From NCBI RefSeq assembly GCF_027922425.1, contig NZ_BSFQ01000002.1, forward strand, positions 372,001 to 436,000: DNA of 64,000 nt. Direction: 5' to 3'. Under the pieces are notes generated by a model. That model saw only the letters and a program-made list of their open reading frames with translations. It was not told where the DNA came from and did no database searches. Made by a program: the position numbers and the translations under genes. Position 1 is the first letter of the stretch, and each line of letters begins with the position of its first letter. This document shows, in pieces, positions 8,667 to 17,136 of the stretch. The DNA is from Pseudonocardia halophobica. Its GTDB lineage: Bacteria > Actinomycetota > Actinomycetes > Mycobacteriales > Pseudonocardiaceae.

Positions 8667-10022
8667 ATGTCGAACCACGACGTGATCGTCGTCGGCGGCG
8701 GACCCGCCGGCGTCGGGACCGCCTACGAGCTGCGGGACTCGGGCCGGGACGTGGTGGTCCTCGAAGCCGCCCCCACCGTGGGGGGCCGGACACTCAGCGT
8801 CGATCTTCCCGGCGGGAAGGCCAACACCGGGGCACTGTTCCTCTACCGCGGCACCCGCAGCGAGGAGGTGGCCGCGGAGCTCGGGCTCTCGACGGTGCCC
8901 TTCCTCCCGACCACCTACGGGATCTCGGAGGGCGGCCGCACCTCGGTCTCGCCCGACCTGCAGGACCTGGTCGACGGCCTCGGCCTCGCCGACGACGAGC
9001 GTGCGGCGCTGCTCGGGACGCTGCAGGACGCGGTCGCGGAGTACCGGGAGTACACGGCCGGAGGGCAGCTGTCGCGGTCCAGCACGAGCCTGGCCGGCGA
9101 GACCGTCGCCCAGCGGTTCGCGACGCTGCCCGAACGGGCCCGCCGCATCCTCGAGACCGCGGTGCAGGGTGGCTCCGTCGGACGCACCGACACCCTCAGC
9201 GCGCAGTACGCGTTGCGCTACTTCGCCAGCTACCCGGCCCTGGAACGGGAGAACCGGCTCCTCGCGCTCGAGGGTCAGCAGGCCCTCTCCCTCGGCATGG
9301 CCGCCCGCCTCCCCGAGGGCAGCGTGCACCTGTCCACCGCCGTCGAACGGGTCGTCCCCGACGAGGAGTCGGCGACCTACCGCGTCACGGCGACCGGGCC
9401 CGACGGACCCGTGGACCTCCGGGCCCCGCAGGTCGTGCTGGCCGTGCCCGCCCCGCTGGTGGACACCCTCGTCGCCGGCCTCCCGGAGTGGAAGCGGAAC
9501 GCCCTGGCGGTCGCGGAGACCCCGGGCAGCACGGTCATGATCGTGGCCGCCGACGTCACGGGGGTCGAGGAGCACCGCGACTGGTCGTTCGTCACGACTG
9601 TCGGCGCGGCCTTCGACTGCATCATCAACCCGGCCCCCGGCCCGCAGGACTTCCGCGACGGTCGCGACGGCGAGGAGATCGTCCACTACATGTGCTACGG
9701 CAACAGCGCAGGTCATCGGCCCGACGTGGTCGAGGACCCGGCCCTGCGGGAGGCCTGGCTGGAGGACTTCCTCACCGTGGCTCCGGGGCTGCGCGGACGC
9801 ATCCGCGCGGCGCACCTGCAGACCTGGGAGCACTGCTTCGCGCTGCTGAGCCCGCAGCGTGCGGCCGCGGTCCCGGAGCTGCGCAGGGAGGTCGGTGGAC
9901 TGCACTTCGCCGGGGACTGGACGTCGGAGACGGCCGGGACGCACGGCGCGTTGACGGAGGCCGGGCGGGTTGCGGCAGAGATCCGGGCGCGACGGACCGC
10001 CCCGGCGACGGTCACCGGCTGA
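8667..10022 (+). CDS. FAD-dependent amine oxidase family protein
   Basis: A 451-residue flavoprotein of the amine oxidase/protoporphyrinogen oxidase superfamily. The N-terminus has the dinucleotide-binding fold VIVVGGGPAGVGTAYELR followed by VLEAAPTVGGRT (residues about 5-35). The C-terminal FAD-binding motif is LHFAGDWTSETAGTHGALTE near residue 414. These enzymes oxidise a C-N bond and reduce oxygen or an acceptor. It is the last gene of the hyu operon, ends 6 bp from the convergent reductase gene, and probably acts on a product of the hydantoinase and Ldh2 steps (inference). A second, distant paralogue lies at 23470-24867. Confidence 0.85.
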   Translation: MSNHDVIVVGGGPAGVGTAYELRDSGRDVVVLEAAPTVGGRTLSVDLPGGKANTGALFLYRGTRSEEVAAELGLSTVPFLPTTYGISEGGRTSVSPDLQDLVDGLGLADDERAALLGTLQDAVAEYREYTAGGQLSRSSTSLAGETVAQRFATLPERARRILETAVQGGSVGRTDTLSAQYALRYFASYPALERENRLLALEGQQALSLGMAARLPEGSVHLSTAVERVVPDEESATYRVTATGPDGPVDLRAPQVVLAVPAPLVDTLVAGLPEWKRNALAVAETPGSTVMIVAADVTGVEEHRDWSFVTTVGAAFDCIINPAPGPQDFRDGRDGEEIVHYMCYGNSAGHRPDVVEDPALREAWLEDFLTVAPGLRGRIRAAHLQTWEHCFALLSPQRAAAVPELRREVGGLHFAGDWTSETAGTHGALTEAGRVAAEIRARRTAPATVTG

Positions 10023-10028
10023 GAGGGA

Positions 10029-11204
10029 TCAGGCGTCGATCGTCAGGTCGCTCAGCGGCTTCGAGCAGCAGATCAGGACCTTGTTCCGGGCGATCTCGCG
10101 CGGGCGGATACCGCCGTTGTGCTGCATGTCCACCACGCCGGAGAGCATCGTCGTCTTGCACGTGCCGCACATTCCCTGCCCGCACGACGACATCGGCGTC
10201 AGGCCGGCGGCGTACGCGGCGTCGAGCACGTTCTCGTCCTCTGCGCACACGATGACGCGGCCGCTGCGGACGAACTCGATCGAGTAGGTCCTGGTCTCCG
10301 CGGAGCCCGCTCCCGGTTCGTCCGCGGCGAGGTCCGTCGTCGCGTGAGCGGAGAACTCCTTCATGGTGAGGTCCTCGAAGGAGAACGACTCCTCGCAGTA
10401 GTTCTGCATGTCGAAACCGGTCTCGCTGAGCATCTGCCGGACGGCGGCCATGTAGGGCGCGGGTCCGCAGCAGAACACGACGCGCTCCGCCAGGTCGGGC
10501 ACCAGCAGGTGCAGCATCTCGACACCGAGGAACCCGCGCAGCCCACCCCACGGTTCTCCGGGTGTGTCCCGCTCGCAGACGGGGACGACGCGCACGGTGG
10601 GCGCCGTGCTCGCGATCGTCTCGAGCTCGCGGCGGAAGATGATGTCGGACGGGGTCCGGGCACTGTGCACGAACACGACGTCGGCATCCGAACCCAGGTC
10701 GTAGAGGGTCCGGGTCATCGACATGACGGGCGTGATGCCGCTGCCCCCGGAGAGGAACAGGTACTTCCCGGCCGGACGGCGGGCGATCGTGAAGACGCCG
10801 AAGGGGCCCTCGGCGGAGATCCGCTGCCCGGGCCTCATCGTGTCGTGCAGCCAGTTCGACACGAGGCCTCCGGGCTGACGCTTGACCGTGATCCCCAGCA
10901 GATGAGGACGCGTCGGCGGCGTGGAGATCGTGTAGCAACGGCTGACGGAGCGGCCGTCGATCTGCAGGTGCAAGGTCACGAACTGGCCGGGCTCGAAGTG
11001 GAACAGCGCGGGTCGGGACGGCTCGAAGAGAAAGGTCCTGACGTCGTGGGTGACCTCCTGGACCTGCCGGCAGACCAACGTCGAGTTGTCGGTCTCGCCC
11101 CACACGGCGAAGCCGGAGGGATGGTCCGGGAGCAGCTGCTCCGCGGACCGGACCTCGGACGTGCGGCCGGCGTCGAGTCCGGCCGGGCTGTCCACCATCG
11201 TCAT
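10029..11204 (-). CDS. gbcB: Ferredoxin reductase-like oxidoreductase, GbcB type (betaine monooxygenase reductase)
   Basis: A 391-residue FAD/NAD(P)-dependent reductase with a C-terminal plant-type [2Fe-2S] ferredoxin domain. In order: a short leader, the FAD domain (GQFVTLHLQIDGRSVSRCYT, residues about 72-91), the NAD domain (GGSGITPVMSM and FCCGPAPYMAAVR) and the ferredoxin cluster motif SSCGQGMCGTC with a fourth Cys in LICCSKP. This arrangement matches GbcB, which supplies electrons to the Rieske oxygenase GbcA in glycine betaine demethylation, and related stachydrine demethylase reductases. A GbcA-like protein is encoded at 18040. The ATG follows GAAGGG. It is divergent from the betaine transporter operon. 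Confidence 0.8.
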   Translation of the reverse strand: MTMVDSPAGLDAGRTSEVRSAEQLLPDHPSGFAVWGETDNSTLVCRQVQEVTHDVRTFLFEPSRPALFHFEPGQFVTLHLQIDGRSVSRCYTISTPPTRPHLLGITVKRQPGGLVSNWLHDTMRPGQRISAEGPFGVFTIARRPAGKYLFLSGGSGITPVMSMTRTLYDLGSDADVVFVHSARTPSDIIFRRELETIASTAPTVRVVPVCERDTPGEPWGGLRGFLGVEMLHLLVPDLAERVVFCCGPAPYMAAVRQMLSETGFDMQNYCEESFSFEDLTMKEFSAHATTDLAADEPGAGSAETRTYSIEFVRSGRVIVCAEDENVLDAAYAAGLTPMSSCGQGMCGTCKTTMLSGVVDMQHNGGIRPREIARNKVLICCSKPLSDLTIDA

Positions 11205-11761
11205 CGCTGTGCGCCCTTCGACGTTCTGACCTGCGTTCGCCGGTTCCGACGATGACTCGCGGCGGCCGGCCCGCTGGTAACCACTAATCGGACACCTATG
11301 CTCATCTGGTGGTCGCAGCGTAAGGTCTCGGCCCTGCCGACTGCAAGGTCGCGCGGTCGGACATGCCGGCAGGTCGGATCGCGTGTCCGGAGAAGTCCGG
11401 TCGCGTCCCTTGACTCTCGCCCGATCGCGTCCTACCCTCCCATGAAACTGATATACCAATCAGCATGCGCTGGTCTCGCAGACCTGGTGGGCACGGGTAA
11501 CGGGTGATACCCGGCCGACGAGTCCAGGGCTTTCGCTCGGAGATATGCGCCCATGGCGGTCGGCCACAGCGGTCGGCGCGCCGTCGGTCATGAGTACCGC
11601 TGAGTGTGGCGCGTCGTCGTAACGCTGTACGTCAACCGCAATGACGACGCTTCCGCAACAGAGAAGTGGTCGGTCTTGACATGCAACAGTCGCAGGATGA
11701 CCGTTGTGATCTGGATCGCACTACTGTCCCGCATAGCGAAACACCAGCGAACGGAGTGGCG
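11205..11761. promoter_or_regulatory. Divergent control region between the gbcB-like reductase and proVWX
   Basis: These 557 bp are less GC-rich than the genes around them and hold no supported ORF. They contain the motif CTGATATACC at 11448-11457, part of an interrupted CTGAT/ATCAG repeat. A perfect 5-bp inverted repeat lies at 11472-11484 (GGTCT, 3-bp centre, AGACC), and a 6-bp one with an 8-bp centre at 11494-11513 (CGGGTA/TACCCG). A TTGACA box at 11676-11681 could be a -35 element for proV. The clustering suggests an operator array for a betaine-responsive regulator. Confidence 0.45.
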
Positions 11762-13021
11762 ATGACCACCCAAGTGCGGAGTGTGCAGCCCGACGTGGCG
11801 GCCGGGGCTTCGGCTGTCGAGGCCGCCATCAAGGCAACTGCGCTGACCAAGATCTACGGCCCTCGTGGCGGGTCCGAGTCACGCCACCGGGGGTGGCGGC
11901 GCGCCAAGGACTCCGGAGCCGACACGAAGCCGAAGGCCGCCGCGGACGACGTGACGTTCTCGGTCGCGCCGGGTGAGTTCTTCATGATCATGGGCTTGTC
12001 CGGATCGGGGAAGTCGACCGTGTTGCGCATGCTCAACCGGTTGATCGAGCCCAGCTCCGGCGAGCTGCTGATCGACGGCCGGAACGTGGCCACGATGCCC
12101 GACGGCGAATTGCGGGAGCTCCGCAACCGCAAGATCAATATGGTGTTTCAACACTTCGCGTTGTTCCCCCACCGCACCGTGCGGGAGAACGCCTCTTATG
12201 CGCTGCACGTGCGTAACGAATCCGCGGCGAAGCGGGACGAGCGCGCCGACTGGGCCCTGCAGACCGTCGGTCTGGGCGATTGGGGCGACTCGCTACCGGG
12301 GGAGTTGTCGGGCGGGATGCGGCAGCGGGTCGGGCTGGCCCGCGCGCTCGCCTCGGAGGCGGACATCCTGCTGATGGACGAACCGTTCAGCGCGCTGGAC
12401 CCGCTGATCCGCCGCGACATGCAGGACCTGCTGATGGAGCTGCAGCGCGACCTGAACCGGACGGTCGTCTTCGTCACCCACGACCTCAACGAGGCCATGC
12501 GCATGGGCGACCGAATCATGATCATGCGCGACGGCAAGGTGGTGCAGCTCGGCACCGCACAGGAGATCCTCAACTCCCCGGCCGACGACTACGTCACCGA
12601 GTTCATCTCCGACGTGGACCGCTCGAGGGTCCTCACCGCGGGCACGATCATGCAGGAGCCGCTGGTCACCGCCACCGAGCGGGACGACCCGCAGGACGTG
12701 CTGCGCCGGCTGAGCAACGTCGAGGGTGTCGGCGCCTATGTGCTGGACGACGAGGGGCACATCGCCGGCATCACCCGCGCGGACCTCCTCGCCGCCGGGG
12801 TGGGGCGCCAGCGCGCGACCGTGGGGCAGCTGGTGACCAACGAGTTCAAGACGGTCGGGGCGGACGCGCCGCTGAGCGACATCTGCACGCTCGTGGGCCG
12901 TAACAGCGTGCCGCTGGCCGTCACCGACACCGACGGAAGGCTGGTCGGCGTCGTCCCGCGCGCGACCCTGCTCAACGCGCTCGCCACCCCGCACCCGAGG
13001 AAGGACGACGGCAATGCCTAG
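11762..13021 (+). CDS. proV: Glycine betaine/osmolyte ABC transporter, ATP-binding subunit (ProV/OpuAA type)
   Basis: A 419-residue ATPase of a quaternary-ammonium importer. It has Walker A GLSGSGKST (residues about 78-86), the signature LSGGMRQR (about 183-190) and Walker B ILLMDEPFSALDP (about 198-210). Two CBS domains fill the last 150 residues (VLTAGTIMQEPLVTA, then QLVTNEFKTVG); they sense ionic strength or nucleotides in OpuA/ProV. The ATG after GGAG at MTTQVRS is preferred, though the frame is open upstream. It overlaps proW by 8 bases. An Arg/Lys-rich insert (RHRGWRRAKD) sits before the Walker A region. Confidence 0.94.
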   Translation: MTTQVRSVQPDVAAGASAVEAAIKATALTKIYGPRGGSESRHRGWRRAKDSGADTKPKAAADDVTFSVAPGEFFMIMGLSGSGKSTVLRMLNRLIEPSSGELLIDGRNVATMPDGELRELRNRKINMVFQHFALFPHRTVRENASYALHVRNESAAKRDERADWALQTVGLGDWGDSLPGELSGGMRQRVGLARALASEADILLMDEPFSALDPLIRRDMQDLLMELQRDLNRTVVFVTHDLNEAMRMGDRIMIMRDGKVVQLGTAQEILNSPADDYVTEFISDVDRSRVLTAGTIMQEPLVTATERDDPQDVLRRLSNVEGVGAYVLDDEGHIAGITRADLLAAGVGRQRATVGQLVTNEFKTVGADAPLSDICTLVGRNSVPLAVTDTDGRLVGVVPRATLLNALATPHPRKDDGNA

Positions 13022-13916
13022 CATCAACGTCGGGGCGCCGGTCGGTGCGTTGGTCGACTGGCTGACCGCGAACCTCGGCGCGCTGTTCCACTTCATCTCC
13101 ACCGTGATGCTGGCGCTGCTCGACGCCGTGCTGATCGTGCTGACCGCGCCGAGCCCGTACGTCGTCATCGCGATCTTCGTCGTGCTCGCGCTCCTCGAGC
13201 GCAAGTGGGGATTCGGCCTGTTCACCCTCATCGCGTTCCTGCTCATCGAGGCGATGGGGCTGTGGATCGAGGCCATGCAGACCCTGGCGGTGGTGGTGGT
13301 GGCGACCGTGTTCGCGGTGGCCATCGGTATCCCGGTCGGGATCTGGGCCGCGCGCAGCCGCAAGGTCAGCAGTGTCGTCCGTCCGATCCTGGACTTCATG
13401 CAGACGCTGCCGGTGTTCGTCTACCTGATCCCGGCGGTGTTCTTCTTCGGCATCGGGGTCGTGCCGGGTGTCATCTCGACACTGGTGTTCGCGATCCCGC
13501 CGGCGGTCCGGTTGACCGAGCTGGGTATCCGCAACGTCGACAAGGAGGTCGTCGAAGCCGCGATCGCCTTCGGTGCCAAACCGCGCCAGATGCTGCGCGA
13601 GGTGCAGCTGCCCCTCGCCATGCCGTCGATCATGGCCGGGGTCAACCAGACCCTCATGCTCGCGCTGTCCATGGTGGTCATCGCCGGGCTGGTCGGTGCC
13701 GGCGGCCTCGGGGCCGTCGTCGTCCGCGGCATCAGCACCCTCGACGTCGGCGCCGGCTTCGAAGGCGGCATCGCCGTGGTGTTCCTCGCCATCTACCTCG
13801 ACCGCCTCACCAGCGCCCTCGCCAGACCCCGCCGGCGCCGCCCCAAGGCCCGCACACAGGCCCCCGCGCCGGCCACGACCACCGAGACCGACCAGCCCGC
13901 TCTGGCGTCGTCATGA
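13014..13916 (+). CDS. proW: Glycine betaine/osmolyte ABC transporter, permease subunit (ProW/OpuAB type)
   Basis: A 300-residue inner-membrane permease with about six to seven hydrophobic segments between residues 20 and 270. The binding-protein-dependent transport EAA loop is visible around AAIAFGAKPRQMLREVQLPL (about residues 182-201) and contacts ProV. LDFMQTLPVFVYLIPAVFFF is typical of ProW. The C-terminal tail is Pro/Ala/Thr-rich and cytoplasmic. It is encoded between proV (8-base overlap) and proX (17-bp gap), so the three are one operon. Confidence 0.93.
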   Translation: MPSINVGAPVGALVDWLTANLGALFHFISTVMLALLDAVLIVLTAPSPYVVIAIFVVLALLERKWGFGLFTLIAFLLIEAMGLWIEAMQTLAVVVVATVFAVAIGIPVGIWAARSRKVSSVVRPILDFMQTLPVFVYLIPAVFFFGIGVVPGVISTLVFAIPPAVRLTELGIRNVDKEVVEAAIAFGAKPRQMLREVQLPLAMPSIMAGVNQTLMLALSMVVIAGLVGAGGLGAVVVRGISTLDVGAGFEGGIAVVFLAIYLDRLTSALARPRRRRPKARTQAPAPATTTETDQPALASS

Positions 13917-13933
13917 CGAAGGAGTCATCGAAG

Positions 13934-14878
13934 ATGCCCCGCTCGCCTCGCCGACGCCGCACGTCGCTGCTCGCCGGACTCATCGCCCTGCTCGTCACGT
14001 CCATCGCTGCGTGTAGCGGCCAGACGACCACGTTCAGCGGCGGCTCGAGTGGTGGCGGTTCCGGTTCGGGCGGCAGTGGGGGCGAGAAGAACGTCAGCAT
14101 CTCGGTCGTCGCCGGGTGGGACGAGGACGTCGCTGCCAGCAATCTCTGGAAGGTGCTCCTCGAACAGCGCGGCTACACCGTGAACATGCAGGAGCTCGAC
14201 ATCGCGAGCACCTTCACCGGCGTGGCCAACGGCCAGATCGACCTCTATCTCGACGCGTGGCTGCCCAGCACCCACGGGGTGTACTGGGACCGCTTCTCCG
14301 ACCAGCTCGAAGAGGTGACGGCCTGGCAGGACGGCGTGAACACCCTGGTCGTGCCGAACTACGTCAACGACATCAACACCATTGCCGACGTGAAGACCCA
14401 CGCCGGTGTCCTCGGCAACCGCATCGTCGGCATCGAGGCCGGGGCCGGGGAGATGAAGGCCATGCGCGAGAAGGTCATCCCGGCCTACGGTCTCGAGAGC
14501 ATGACCTTGGTCGAAGGCAGCTCGCCCGCCATGCTCGCCACGCTCGACGCCGCCATCAAGCAGAACCAGCCCGTCGTCGTGACGCTGTGGAAGCCGCACT
14601 GGGCGTTCAGCCGTTACCCGCTCAAGGTGCTGGAGGACCCGCAGGGGGCCTGGGGCCCGCCCGACCAGATGAAGATCATCGCCACGAAGGGGTGGAGCGA
14701 GGCCAATCCCGAGGTCGCCGGGTGGCTGAAGAACTTCAAGATCACTCCTGAGCAGCTCTCCAGCCTGATGCTGAAGATCCAGGAGGCCGGCAAGGGTCAG
14801 GAGGAGGCGGCCACCAAGCAGTGGATCTCCGAGAACCAGCAGGTGGTCGACGCCTGGTTCACGGGTACGAGCAGCTGA
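13934..14878 (+). CDS. proX: Glycine betaine/osmolyte-binding lipoprotein (ProX/OpuAC type)
   Basis: A 314-residue substrate-binding lipoprotein. The start at MPRSPRRRRTS is chosen because AAGGAG lies 9 bases upstream; an in-frame ATG 21 bases earlier lacks a site. A basic n-region, hydrophobic core and lipobox SIAAC end near residue 27, followed by a flexible Gly/Ser linker (SGGGSGSGGSGG). The OpuAC domain fills the rest, with VAGWDEDVAASNLW, GQIDLYLDAWLPSTH and VVTLWKPHWAF. The Trp residues in these stretches are candidates for the aromatic cage that holds a trimethylammonium or dimethylsulfonium head group. Confidence 0.93.
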   Translation: MPRSPRRRRTSLLAGLIALLVTSIAACSGQTTTFSGGSSGGGSGSGGSGGEKNVSISVVAGWDEDVAASNLWKVLLEQRGYTVNMQELDIASTFTGVANGQIDLYLDAWLPSTHGVYWDRFSDQLEEVTAWQDGVNTLVVPNYVNDINTIADVKTHAGVLGNRIVGIEAGAGEMKAMREKVIPAYGLESMTLVEGSSPAMLATLDAAIKQNQPVVVTLWKPHWAFSRYPLKVLEDPQGAWGPPDQMKIIATKGWSEANPEVAGWLKNFKITPEQLSSLMLKIQEAGKGQEEAATKQWISENQQVVDAWFTGTSS

Positions 14879-14900
14879 CCTCCCGGTCGAGGTGAGCCGG

Positions 14901-14940
14901 AGGGCCCGGCTGATCGGCGCGCGCCGATCGGCCGGGCCCT
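14901..14940 (+). terminator. Intrinsic-type terminator hairpin after proX
   Basis: A 40-base inverted repeat beginning 22 bases past the proX stop. Its arms pair along about 18 bases around a GCGC centre, with one G.T wobble. There is no long T run, as is usual in high-GC actinobacteria. Confidence 0.75.
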
Positions 14941-15060
14941 GTCGTCTGCGGCGTCAGCGTCGGAGATGACCACGAGATGACTACTCTGTGGGCGCCTCTG
15001 TTCATCTGTTGATGAGAAGTCGTACGATCCGCCGGCACGGTCGAGCGGCGGGAGGGAAGC

Positions 15061-16338
15061 GTGGGCAGGACGACGACCAGATGGTCGCGTGGATCGGGCA
15101 GGCCGAGGCCGACGAGGCTGCCCGCGGTGGCCCCGCCCGAGGCGCGCACCAGCCGCCCGGAGGTGGATGCCCTGCTCGCCGAAGGGGCTGTGGGGTACGC
15201 GCTCGTCCGACTGCGCGCGTCGCTGCGCCGGCACGGCATCGCCGCCGCCCTGCTGACCGACCCCGTGAACGTCCGCTACGCCTCCGGGACCTCGATCATG
15301 CCGGTGTGGACGATGCACTCGATCGACCGCTACCTGCTGGTGCCGGTGGAGGGTGAGCCGGTGCTGTGGGAGTACGCCTCGGCACCTCCCGAGCTCCGCT
15401 CCCCGTACCCCGGCATCGAGGTCCGGGCGGCGACGGGCTGGTCGGTCTTCGGCGTCGGGGAGCAGGCCGGCCACCGGTCCGCCGCGTTCGCGGCGGACAT
15501 GACCCGCGTGCTCCGCGATCGGGGGATCGTGGACGAGCGCATCGGGGTCGACCGGCTCGACGCGTACGGGTTCCTCGCGCTGCAGGAGGCCGGGGTGCAC
15601 CTCGTACCGGCGCAGCTGGCCGTCGAACGGGCGCGGGCCGTCAAGGGGGCCGACGAGATCGAGTTGATCCGCCGGTCGGTGGCCGTCGCCGATGCCGCCG
15701 TCACCGACATGTACCAGGCGCTGCGTCCGGGGACGACCGAGAACGAGGCGTGGGGCCGGCTCCTCGGCCGGGCGTTCGCGCTGGGCGCGGAGTTCGCCGA
15801 GTGTCGCCTGCTCGCGTCCGGGCCGCGGACGAACCCGTGGTTCCGCGAGGCCAGTGACCGCCGCATGCAGCGCGGCGACCTGGTGGCGTTCGACACGGAC
15901 CTCATCGGTCCGGCCGGTTATCTGGCCGATCTCTCCCGCACCTACCTCGTCGGCTCCGCGAAGCCCTCGGCGCGGCAGCGCCGGCTCTACGCCGACGCCC
16001 AGGACTTCCTGGCCGACATCATCGCCGAACTGAAGCCCGGGGCCGCGTTCGACGAGGTCGGTGAACGGCTCAGCCGCCGCCTACCCGCCGCCTACCACGC
16101 GGAGCGCTACCCCTTCATCGCGCACGGCAGCGGCCTCAGTGACGAGTACCCGATCATCGCCTTCCAGGACCATCACGCCGGCGAGGTCGAGGACGGGATG
16201 GTCTTCAGCGTGGAGGCCTACGTCGGGGTCGAGGGCGAGGACGAGGGGCTCAAGCTCGAGGAGCAGGTGCTCGTGACGTCCGCGGGTGTGGAGGTCCTCA
16301 GCCACGCGCCCCACGACGAACGGCTGTCGGCGGCGTGA
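15061..16338 (+). CDS. M24-family metalloenzyme (Xaa-Pro peptidase-like; DddP-like metal-site spacing)
   Basis: A 425-residue pita-bread-fold protein of the M24 family. The N-terminal creatinase-like domain (about residues 30-180) contains LLTDPVNVRYASGTS. The catalytic domain carries candidate ligands in AFDTDLIGPAGYLADLSRTY (three Asp), FIAHGSGLSDEYP (His), VFSVEAYVG (Glu) and KLEEQVLV (Glu). Canonical aminopeptidase P has D-x10-D; here the Asp spacing is D-x-D-x9-D, which I recall as the pattern of the DMSP lyase DddP. The metal ligands are kept, which argues against creatinase. It starts at GTG after GGAGGGAAGC, just downstream of an osmolyte transporter that could import DMSP. Function is open between peptidase-like and DddP-like. 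Confidence 0.72.
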   Translation: MGRTTTRWSRGSGRPRPTRLPAVAPPEARTSRPEVDALLAEGAVGYALVRLRASLRRHGIAAALLTDPVNVRYASGTSIMPVWTMHSIDRYLLVPVEGEPVLWEYASAPPELRSPYPGIEVRAATGWSVFGVGEQAGHRSAAFAADMTRVLRDRGIVDERIGVDRLDAYGFLALQEAGVHLVPAQLAVERARAVKGADEIELIRRSVAVADAAVTDMYQALRPGTTENEAWGRLLGRAFALGAEFAECRLLASGPRTNPWFREASDRRMQRGDLVAFDTDLIGPAGYLADLSRTYLVGSAKPSARQRRLYADAQDFLADIIAELKPGAAFDEVGERLSRRLPAAYHAERYPFIAHGSGLSDEYPIIAFQDHHAGEVEDGMVFSVEAYVGVEGEDEGLKLEEQVLVTSAGVEVLSHAPHDERLSAA

Positions 16339-16354
16339 CCGCGGGAGGAGCAGC

Positions 16355-17125
16355 GTGAGGTTCTCGGAGAAGGTCGCGATCGTCACGGGAGGCGCGGGAG
16401 GCGTCGGGAGGGCCCTGGTGCGCACGTTGACCCGGGAAGGTGCCGCCGTGATGGTGGCGGACGTGTCGGCGGAGGGGTGCCGCTCGGTCGAGGAGGAGGT
16501 CGGGACCACGGGCGGTGGTGCGATCGGCTCCGTCGTCGGTGATCTGCGGGACAAGGCGTACTGCGAGCGGGTGGTCGCGGAGACCGTGGAACGCTTCGGC
16601 GGCGTCGACATCTTGTTCAACAACGCCGGGATCATCCCTCGCGGGACCATTCTCGAGACGTCCGACGACATGTGGCACGCCGCCCTGGACGTGAACCTCA
16701 CCGCCATGTTCTACCTGTGCCGAGCGGCCATTCCCGCCATGAAGCGGCGCGGAGGAGGGGCGATCGTCAACACGTCCTCCGTGTGGGGTGTGTACCCCGG
16801 GCCGGGACACATCGCCTACTGCACGAGCAAGGGGGCGGTGGCCTCCTTCACCAGGAGCCTGGGACGCGATCATGCTCCGGACGGGATCCGCGTCAACGCC
16901 GTCTGTCCGCACGAGATCAACACGCCGATGCTGCGCTCCGGGTTCGAGCGCCGAGGGCTGGATCCGCAGAAGGCCGTGGACGAGCTGAACAGGACCGTGC
17001 CGCTGGGGCACATCGCGGAGCCCGAGGAGATCGCGGACGTCATGGCGTTCCTGGCCTCCGCCGAGGCGCGCTACATCGCCGGCGAGACCGTCGAGGTCAC
17101 GGGCGCCAAGCCCGTGGGCAGCTGA
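16355..17125 (+). CDS. Short-chain dehydrogenase/reductase (SDR)
   Basis: A 256-residue classical SDR. It has the nucleotide motif TGGAGGVGRAL (residues about 10-20), NNAG at about 89-92, the catalytic Ser in NTSSVWG and YCTSK as the YxxxK motif (about residue 152). The start is GTG after GGGAGGAGCAGC; an upstream frame extension overlaps the M24 gene and lacks a site. It sits 16 bp after the M24 gene and 11 bp before another SDR, in an operon of three. The substrate is unknown; an alcohol or hydroxy acid produced by the M24 enzyme is one possibility. Confidence 0.88.
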   Translation: MRFSEKVAIVTGGAGGVGRALVRTLTREGAAVMVADVSAEGCRSVEEEVGTTGGGAIGSVVGDLRDKAYCERVVAETVERFGGVDILFNNAGIIPRGTILETSDDMWHAALDVNLTAMFYLCRAAIPAMKRRGGGAIVNTSSVWGVYPGPGHIAYCTSKGAVASFTRSLGRDHAPDGIRVNAVCPHEINTPMLRSGFERRGLDPQKAVDELNRTVPLGHIAEPEEIADVMAFLASAEARYIAGETVEVTGAKPVGS

Positions 17126-17136
17126 GGGGAGGACCG

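Noticed and set aside
15061..16338. Creatinase (creatine amidinohydrolase)
   Set aside because: Creatinase has lost the M24 metal ligands, whereas this protein keeps Asp, His and Glu ligands.
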